This document shows, piece after piece, positions 7,289 through 11,993 of a stretch of 11,993 bases of DNA. This stretch comes from PVC group bacterium (GTDB lineage Bacteria; Verrucomicrobiota; Kiritimatiellia; UBA8416; PXDI01). Below the pieces are notes generated by a model. It was not told the origin of the DNA, did not search any database, and was given only the letters and a program-made list of their open reading frames with translations. Numbering within the stretch: the stretch's first letter is position 1; every line of letters starts with the position of its first letter. Both the position numbers and the translations under genes were made by a program. The DNA lies in NCBI GenBank assembly GCA_003565095.1, contig PXDI01000013.1, positions 1 to 11,993 of the forward strand, in the 5' to 3' direction.

Positions 7289-8221
7289 ATGAGAGTGCGA
7301 ATTCTAGCCGGGCCGACAGCCGGGGGGAAATCGGTTATCGCTCAGATATTGGCTGAAGAGCTGCGTGTGCCGGTACTTTCTGCTGACTCAATGCTGGTCT
7401 ACCGCAATATGGATATCGGCACAGCGAAACCGACGGATGCTGAACGCGGCGAGGTATGTTATGCCGGGCTTGATCTGGTTGATCCCGAAATGGAATTCAG
7501 TGTCTGGCAATGGCTCGCGCATGCGCGCGAAATACTGCGAGAATGGGCGGCCGGCGGGCTTGTTCCGATTGTTGCCGGCGGAACCGGATTGTATTTGCAT
7601 GCGCTTATTAATGGGTTAGATGCTGCGGCCCCTCCTGATAATGAGCGCCGTGATTACTGGAACGGTGTTTATCTGAAAGGTGGTGCACAGGCTTTGCGGG
7701 ATGCCTTGGAGCAGCTCGCACCGGGGGCGACGGGGCGGCTTAAGGATCCTGCCAACCCGCGGCGGCTGATTCGTGCGCTGGAGTCGGCCGCAGCCGGCAG
7801 ACCGCTGGTGGCTGCCGGTGTGCCGGCAAAGCCGCTGCCGGTTTTTCCATGTCTGCGTTGGCCTGCGGCAGTTTTACGTGAAAGAATTGAAAAGCGGGTG
7901 TCAGACATGTATGCAAACGGATTGCTTGACGAAGCGCGTATGCTGCGGCAGAAATATCCGCAGTTGTCAGGCACGGCTTTGCAGGCGATCGGGTACCGCG
8001 AGGCTTTTGCCGTGCTTGACGGACTTATGGGTATTGATGAAGCAATGAAGGCGACGGTGACCAGAACGAATCAGCTTGCCAAGCGGCAGCGCACATGGTT
8101 CAGGCACAAGTGCGAAGCCCGCTGGATTGAGGCGGATGCAGATGTGAGTTCGGCGGAACTGGCGGAATGTGTGAAGCAGTGCTGGAATGCAGACGGGGAG
8201 ACCTATGTCAGAATCACTTGA
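7289..8221 (+). CDS. miaA: tRNA dimethylallyltransferase
   Basis: MiaA transfers the dimethylallyl group from dimethylallyl pyrophosphate to N6 of A37 in tRNAs reading codons that begin with U, making i6A. The 310-residue product has the P-loop GPTAGGKS (8-15), SADSMLVYRNMDIGTAKPT (31-49) with the conserved D33, VAGGTGLYLHALINGL (95-110), LQAIGYREAF (231-240) and the C-terminal TNQLAKRQRTWFR (260-272). All are hallmark positions of the family. The frame is open far upstream inside lspA, but the ATG at 7289 gives the canonical N-terminus right before the P-loop and lies 1 nt after the lspA stop. The ribosome-binding sequence is weak (CCGGGA), so coupled translation is likely. Its 3' end overlaps radC by 17 nt. 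Confidence 0.96.
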   Translation: MRVRILAGPTAGGKSVIAQILAEELRVPVLSADSMLVYRNMDIGTAKPTDAERGEVCYAGLDLVDPEMEFSVWQWLAHAREILREWAAGGLVPIVAGGTGLYLHALINGLDAAAPPDNERRDYWNGVYLKGGAQALRDALEQLAPGATGRLKDPANPRRLIRALESAAAGRPLVAAGVPAKPLPVFPCLRWPAAVLRERIEKRVSDMYANGLLDEARMLRQKYPQLSGTALQAIGYREAFAVLDGLMGIDEAMKATVTRTNQLAKRQRTWFRHKCEARWIEADADVSSAELAECVKQCWNADGETYVRIT

Positions 8222-8960
8222 AACCTATCCGGTTCCCGGGGATAAACCGCCGGAACGCGTAAAGGATCTTCCGCCTAATCTGCGACCGCGTGAAGAAATT
8301 AGGCGGCGGGGTGTTGAGAATGTGGGCGAGGATCTGTTGCTGGCGGTGATTCTGCGCAGCGGTGCGCGCGGCAGTAATGTTGTTGAGATTGCGCGGCGGC
8401 TGCTGAAGGAGCACAAGTCATTACGGCGTCTGGCGCAATGTTCCCAGGAGGAGCTTGAAGGCATGAAGCTGCCGGGGCTGGGGCCGGTGAAGGCTCAGGT
8501 GCTGAAAGCTGCGCTTGAGCTGGGGTTGCGGATGGCGGCTGAAGCACTACCCGAGCGCCAACCGATCCGCCGTCCGGAGGATACTGTGGAAATGCTGGCG
8601 CCTGAAGCACGGCTGCTGGAGCGGGAGGTTTTCTGGGTGCTCTGTCTTGATAATAAAAATGTGCTGGTTGGTCCGCCGCGCCGGATCAGCGAAGGTATTC
8701 TTGATTCAACTTTGGTACATGCCCGTGAAGTTTTCAGGGAGGCAGTACGGACTTCTTCCAAAGGGGTGGTGCTGGTGCATAACCATCCTTCCGGTGATCC
8801 GTCTCCGTCCGCCGAGGATCTGCGGATTACGCGTCATCTCGTGGCTGCCGGGAAAACTCTTGATATCAATGTCATAGACCATGTTATTATTACCGGGCGG
8901 TCATTAAGTGATGCACGCGCCTATTACAGCATCCGCGAGTCGGGCTGTGTGGAGTTTTGA
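8205..8960 (+). CDS. radC: RadC family JAMM-domain protein
   Basis: RadC proteins pair a helix-hairpin-helix segment with an MPN/JAMM metal-binding domain. The historical DNA-repair name is doubtful and the biochemical role is unsettled. The 251-residue protein has the N-terminal RERI-like region (PREEIRRRGVENVGEDLLLA), a helix-hairpin-helix-like LPGLGPVKAQVLKAALELG (89-107), then the JAMM core HNHPSGDPSPSAED (192-205) with likely zinc ligands H192, H194 and D205. I chose the ATG at 8205 because GGGGAG (8195-8200) stands 4 nt before it; an in-frame ATG at 8187 lacks such a site. It overlaps miaA by 17 nt, so it belongs to the same transcript. This is a chromosomal-type housekeeping copy rather than the short phage or plasmid form. 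Confidence 0.95.
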   Translation: MSESLETYPVPGDKPPERVKDLPPNLRPREEIRRRGVENVGEDLLLAVILRSGARGSNVVEIARRLLKEHKSLRRLAQCSQEELEGMKLPGLGPVKAQVLKAALELGLRMAAEALPERQPIRRPEDTVEMLAPEARLLEREVFWVLCLDNKNVLVGPPRRISEGILDSTLVHAREVFREAVRTSSKGVVLVHNHPSGDPSPSAEDLRITRHLVAAGKTLDINVIDHVIITGRSLSDARAYYSIRESGCVEF

Positions 8961-8961
8961 T

Positions 8962-9024
8962 GCAGACCGCAGACCGCAGACCGCAGACTGCAGACCGCAG
9001 ACTGCAGACTAGAGACTGAAGACA
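8962..9024 (+). repeat. Tandem heptamer repeat GCAGACY in the radC-lpxA spacer
   Basis: Beginning 2 nt after the radC stop, a 7-bp unit is repeated head to tail. Seven perfect GCAGACC or GCAGACT units fill 8962-9010, followed by two decaying units AGAGACT (9011-9017) and GAAGACA (9018-9024). Another intact GCAGACT stands at 9053-9059, directly in front of the lpxA ribosome-binding sequence. The C/T alternation in the last base and the decay at one end suggest growth by slippage. Copy number may vary between strains; this is inference. Confidence 0.9.
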
Positions 9025-9059
9025 GAAGTATAAAGGCTATGTCAGGCAAGCCGCAGACT

Positions 9060-9064
9060 GGAGG
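9060..9064 (+). promoter_or_regulatory. lpxA ribosome-binding site
   Basis: GGAGG lies 8 nt before the lpxA ATG. It is notable because it directly follows an isolated copy of the heptamer repeat (9053-9059), so changes in repeat number or RNA folding of the repeat could alter access to this site. Confidence 0.75.
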
Positions 9065-9072
9065 CAGTAGAG

Positions 9073-9894
9073 ATGGAAAATAATATTCATCGGACGGCGT
9101 TGGTGGACAAGGAGGCGAAAATCGGCAGCAATGTGGCGATTGGCCCCTACAGCGTGATTGAAGCCGGCACAGAGATTGGCGACAACTGCGTGATCGGTCC
9201 GCATGTCACCATTTTCGGTTGTGTGCGTCTTGGCAGTGAATCTAAAGTGCATGCCGGGGCGGTGCTGGGCGATCTTCCGCAAGACATGGCGCATGACGGC
9301 AGTGCCAGTTTTGTCGAAATCGGTTCTAATTGTGTTATACGCGAGGGGGTGACAATCCATCGCGGAACGCGCGAGGGTTCTGTAACCAGGGTGGGGGCAA
9401 ACTGCTTCCTGATGGCATTGTCCCATCTGGCGCATGATGTACAGTTGGATGAAGGTGTAATTCTCGGTAACGCGGTATTGCTGGCCGGTTATGCCAAAAT
9501 TGGAAAGAAGGTTTTTGCCAGCGGCAATTCGATGGTTCATCAGTTTGTCAGCATTGGCCGGAATGCCATGCTGGGGGGTGGATGTGCTGTTTCTAAGGAT
9601 GTTCCGCCTTTTGTGACCATGCGTCCGGCGGCGTTTAATGCTGTAGCCGGATTGAATGTGATCGGCATGCGGCGGGCGGGGATGGATGCAGCGGCGCGTT
9701 TGGAGGTAAAAAGGGCGATGAAGCTGCTTTATCATTCCGGCCTTAACCGTGATGATGCAGTTGCGGCGATCCGCGTCGAGCTGAGCACTGATGAAGCATT
9801 GGCGGTTGCCGATTTTGCCGAGAACTCTTCGCGTGGATTATGTGGCTGGCATTTAGGCGGCAAGGCCGCCGGAGAGCATGAGGAAAGCGATTAA
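9073..9894 (+). CDS. lpxA: Acyl-ACP--UDP-N-acetylglucosamine O-acyltransferase
   Basis: LpxA performs the first step of lipid A synthesis in the cytoplasm, moving a 3-hydroxyacyl chain from acyl carrier protein to the 3-OH of UDP-GlcNAc. The 273-residue protein is built of left-handed beta-helix hexapeptide repeats from about residue 8 to 180. It has LGDLPQD (65-71), REGVTIHRGT (90-99), the catalytic histidine H118 in LSHLAHD (116-122), MVHQFVSIGRNAMLGGGCAV and KDVPPFV. A helical C-terminus follows (GLNVIGMRRAG and KRAMKLLYHSGLNRDDA). These features separate it from LpxD. It starts at 9073 with GGAGG 8 nt upstream. The usual partners lpxD, fabZ and lpxB are not next to it; instead it follows radC after the heptamer array and overlaps cstA at TAATG. 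It is direct evidence for a lipid A-bearing outer membrane. Confidence 0.96.
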   Translation: MENNIHRTALVDKEAKIGSNVAIGPYSVIEAGTEIGDNCVIGPHVTIFGCVRLGSESKVHAGAVLGDLPQDMAHDGSASFVEIGSNCVIREGVTIHRGTREGSVTRVGANCFLMALSHLAHDVQLDEGVILGNAVLLAGYAKIGKKVFASGNSMVHQFVSIGRNAMLGGGCAVSKDVPPFVTMRPAAFNAVAGLNVIGMRRAGMDAAARLEVKRAMKLLYHSGLNRDDAVAAIRVELSTDEALAVADFAENSSRGLCGWHLGGKAAGEHEESD

Positions 9895-11552
9895 TGAACG
9901 GTTTGCTGCTGCTGGTGTTGGGCTGCTGCTGGTTTGCCCTGAGCTACCGTTTCTACGGAAGGCGGCTTGAACGGATTTTCGGAGTGGATGCCGCAAGAAA
10001 GACACCTGCATTAACGCGGCCTGACGGTGTCGACTATGTTCCTACCAGACCGCTAGTGCTGTTCGGTCATCATTTTGCTTCGATCGCGGGTGCCGGACCG
10101 ATTGTCGGACCGATCCTGGCTTTACATTTCGGCTGGCTGCCGGTTGTTTTATGGATTGTTTTCGGTTGTGTGTTTGTTGGTGCGATGCATGACTTTGCCG
10201 CAATGTATATCAGTGTACGGGATGAAGGGCGCTCGATCGGTCATGAGATTGAGCGGCGTCTGGGGTATGGCGGCCGGCAGTCATTTATTCTTTTTTCATG
10301 GGCGACCCTGATTCTTGTGGTGGCGGTATTTGCTGATCTGGTGGCGGTAACATTTGCCAGGCAGCCCGCCGTGGCAACCTCATCAATGCTGATGATTGCA
10401 ATTGCCCCGGTTTTCGGCTGGCTGGTACACCGCCGAAATGCCCCGCTGTTGCCGATCAGCATCATTTTCGTGGGCATTTTGATTTTGTGCGTCTGGCTGG
10501 GATCGCTGTATCCGTTGGATTTAGCAGCCATGACCGGCCTTGCACCTGAAAAGGTAAAACTGATCTGGCTGGCGATTCTGCTCTGCTACAGTTTTGTTGC
10601 ATCGGTGCTTCCGGTATGGATTCTTTTGCAGCCGCGTGATTACCTGAATTCCTTTTTGCTTTACGGCATGCTGCTGGCTGGGTTTGCCGGGATTGTGCTT
10701 GCGCGGCCGGTTCTGGCCGCCCCGGTTTTTTCCGGATGGAGTATTTCCGGCGGTGACGCAAATCCGGTATATCTGTTTCCGTTGTTGTTTGTGACGGTGG
10801 CGTGCGGAGCGTGTTCCGGTTTTCACGCACTGGTTGCTTCCGGCACTACCTCCAAGCAGTTGTCAAGTGAGCGGCATATTCTTCCGATCGGTTACGGTTC
10901 GATGCTGGTTGAGGGTGCGCTGGCACTTATGGCGGTGATCAGCGTGGCTTATTTGAGCCGGGACGGTATGGCTGAGGCGATGGCGACCGGCGGTCCGGTT
11001 GTGGCTTTCTCAACGGGACTGGGGAGTTTTATTGCGGTTGCTGGTGTTAACCATGAGCTTGCCGGCAATTTCTTTATGCTGGCCATATCGGCTTTTCTGT
11101 TGACGACGCTTGACACGGCCACCCGTCTGGCGCGTTTTGCGTGGCAGGAATTGTTCCTGCCGCGCGGCGGCGATGAAAGGCACATGCACAGACCGCGGCA
11201 TCTTATCTGCTCCAACCGGTATAATGCCACATTGGTGGTGGTACTGTTTGCGGGCTATCTGGCATTCAGCGGTCAGTACAGCGTTATCTGGCCGATGTTC
11301 GGCGCCTCCAATCAGCTACTGGCCGGCTTGACACTGTTAGTGGTGACGGTGTTTCTGCGTTCAACCGGGAAACCGGTGTGGGTGAGTCTGCTGCCGATGC
11401 TGTTTATGATGATCACATGCATTGCCGCGCTGCTGCTTTTGCTGCGCGCCCAGCTTGGTCAGAGCATTATATTGGTGGCAATGATCTGTCTTTTGCTGGT
11501 GATGTCGCTTGTGCTTGTTTTGCAGGCGGCGCGACTGTTTGTTAAACACTGA
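9894..11552 (+). CDS. cstA: CstA-family carbon starvation / peptide or pyruvate transporter
   Basis: CstA and its relative BtsT are inner-membrane carriers linked to peptide or pyruvate uptake during carbon limitation. The 552-residue protein is almost entirely membrane-spanning, with roughly a dozen or more hydrophobic segments. Family blocks are YGRRLERIFGVDAARKTPA (21-39), VLFGHHFASIAGAGPIVGP (55-73), GAMHDFAAMY (96-105), RDEGRSIG (109-116), LPVWILLQPRDYLNSFLLY (239-257), ACGACSGFHALVASGTTSKQ (303-322), TTLDTATRLARF (404-415) and WPMFGASNQLLAG (466-478). It is shorter than E. coli CstA (about 700 residues) and fits the compact form found in many other bacteria. The start overlaps the lpxA stop as TAATG, with GAGGAAAG just upstream, so translation is coupled. 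Substrate is not determined by sequence. It seems to be the last gene of the operon. Confidence 0.93.
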   Translation: MNGLLLLVLGCCWFALSYRFYGRRLERIFGVDAARKTPALTRPDGVDYVPTRPLVLFGHHFASIAGAGPIVGPILALHFGWLPVVLWIVFGCVFVGAMHDFAAMYISVRDEGRSIGHEIERRLGYGGRQSFILFSWATLILVVAVFADLVAVTFARQPAVATSSMLMIAIAPVFGWLVHRRNAPLLPISIIFVGILILCVWLGSLYPLDLAAMTGLAPEKVKLIWLAILLCYSFVASVLPVWILLQPRDYLNSFLLYGMLLAGFAGIVLARPVLAAPVFSGWSISGGDANPVYLFPLLFVTVACGACSGFHALVASGTTSKQLSSERHILPIGYGSMLVEGALALMAVISVAYLSRDGMAEAMATGGPVVAFSTGLGSFIAVAGVNHELAGNFFMLAISAFLLTTLDTATRLARFAWQELFLPRGGDERHMHRPRHLICSNRYNATLVVVLFAGYLAFSGQYSVIWPMFGASNQLLAGLTLLVVTVFLRSTGKPVWVSLLPMLFMMITCIAALLLLLRAQLGQSIILVAMICLLLVMSLVLVLQAARLFVKH

Positions 11553-11768
11553 ACCATTTGGGCTTCCCCCATTTTATGATGGCTTATAAGGTTCAGGTCT
11601 CGTCAATCGACATTTACTGCAGTCTTTCGTGTGTTCTGCACAATCTGTCATCTCGCTTTTCTGCCACACAAATATCGCGCGATTAACTGCTCGGAAAACT
11701 CACCTTTCAGCAACCCGTTTGGCGGAATGTCGTTACGAGCCCTCCATTACCCAATGGCAGAAATTGAA

Positions 11769-11981
11769 CCACGGATGGGGAAGGGGAATGATAACCCACG
11801 GATGGGAGGAGGAAAAGAAGAGGGAGATTTGCGTGTACGAGTATGTGTACGAGTACGGTAAGACCGTGCGGGCCTGAAGCCCCTTACTCTTACACGTACT
11901 CTTACACTCGGATCTCTTGACCCATGTGCGGAGAGCACGTTATCGCCGCTGGGGAAGGGGAATGATAACCCACGGATGGGA
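11769..11981. repeat. Direct repeats: two identical 31-bp copies 174 nt apart, plus a shorter third
   Basis: The sequence at 11777-11807, starting GGGGAAGGGGAATG and ending CCCACGGATGGGA, occurs again without change at 11951-11981. Its last part, CCACGGATGGG, is also present at 11769-11779, so that 11-mer appears three times (11769, 11796, 11970). G-runs in each copy could form unusual structures. The spacing and the structured DNA between copies suggest either a tandem repeat with long units or the edges of a small non-coding repeat element. Confidence 0.85.
11833..11907. repeat. Imperfect 23-bp inverted repeat with inner hairpin
   Basis: The arm at 11833-11855 contains GTGTACGAGTA twice in a row, separated by one base, and pairs with 11885-11907, which contains TACTCTTACAC twice. 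Pairing fails only at the two C-U positions; one further position is a G-U pair. Between the arms GGGC (11870-11873) and GCCC (11879-11882) form a small inner hairpin around CTGAA. It sits between the two 31-bp direct repeats. It could fold as a long RNA stem or a cruciform; there is no T-run making it a standard terminator. Confidence 0.7.
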
Positions 11982-11993
11982 AACCCGGCCCAC

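Larger units (their letters stand above)
11553..11993. other. Non-coding region after the operon
   Basis: This stretch of about 440 nt has only short open frames with biased, repeat-driven translations (runs of Arg-Val or Pro-Arg) that I do not regard as genes. The first part, to about 11768, shows no recognisable feature. The second part is repeat-rich: a duplicated 31-bp sequence, a third shorter copy of its end, a homopurine run (11804-11827) and a long imperfect inverted repeat, annotated separately. No clear intrinsic terminator for the upstream operon was found. Confidence 0.6.

Noticed and set aside
8962..9059. Heptamer repeat as a CRISPR array
   Set aside because: Units of 7 bp are contiguous with no spacers, and no cas genes are nearby; it is a simple tandem repeat.
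11549..11596. CTGAACC/GGTTCAG arms around the cstA stop codon as an operon terminator
   Set aside because: Arms of 7 bp are separated by a 34-nt loop with no consistent inner stem and no T-run after it; too weak to call.
11574..11651. Small minus-strand open frame of 25 codons, cysteine-bearing (MTDCAEHTKDCSKC...)
   Set aside because: It has no good ribosome-binding site and no recognisable family, and it is too short to separate from chance. Expression or conservation data would be needed.
11629..11938. Overlapping open frames on both strands in the terminal repeat region
   Set aside because: Translations are repetitive (Arg-Val and Ser-Pro runs) and arise from the direct and inverted repeats; no domain or start signal supports them.

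Overview
The window looks like a chromosomal segment of a Gram-negative (diderm) bacterium, most likely from the PVC superphylum (Verrucomicrobia, Lentisphaerae, Kiritimatiellota or relatives). The diderm call rests on LpxA (lipid A synthesis) and LspA (lipoprotein processing). The PVC lean rests on a very long GreA (about 725 residues), a form I know from Chlamydiae, spirochaetes and Verrucomicrobia-like genomes, and on a GH20 hexosaminidase of a type common in those groups. This lineage call is inference. All genes use the standard code and look intact. I see no transposase, integrase, tRNA, rRNA or CRISPR array.

Layout. (1) 1-1420, minus: a GH20 beta-N-acetylhexosaminidase cut off by the left edge of the window. 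(2) 1421-1681: a non-coding, strongly structured spacer with two candidate RNA/DNA hairpin elements. (3) 1682-3276, minus: a two-gene unit, maf (nucleotide pyrophosphatase) then dus (tRNA-dihydrouridine synthase), overlapping at ATGCTGA. (4) 3398-3622, plus: infA (IF-1), standing alone and divergent from maf. (5) 3635-4474, minus: an RluA-family pseudouridine synthase, convergent with infA. (6) 4589-11552, plus: a tightly packed run greA(long)-lspA-miaA-radC-lpxA-cstA. Its junctions are a 1-nt TAATG overlap, a 1-nt gap, a 17-nt overlap, a 112-nt spacer filled largely by heptamer repeats, and another TAATG overlap. (7) 11553-11993: non-coding, repeat-rich DNA with a duplicated 31-bp sequence and a long imperfect inverted repeat.

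Functionally this is mostly housekeeping: RNA modification (dus, rlu, miaA), translation and transcription (infA, greA), nucleotide sanitation (maf), and envelope biogenesis (lspA, lpxA). Added to these are a peptide/pyruvate-type transporter (cstA), a RadC-family JAMM protein and an amino-sugar hydrolase. I do not see a dedicated novel defence or biosynthetic system. The points most worth a second look are the giant GreA with its uncharacterised helical N-terminal part, the heptamer array in front of lpxA, and the structured or repeated non-coding elements at 1472-1573, 1623-1650 and 11769-11981.
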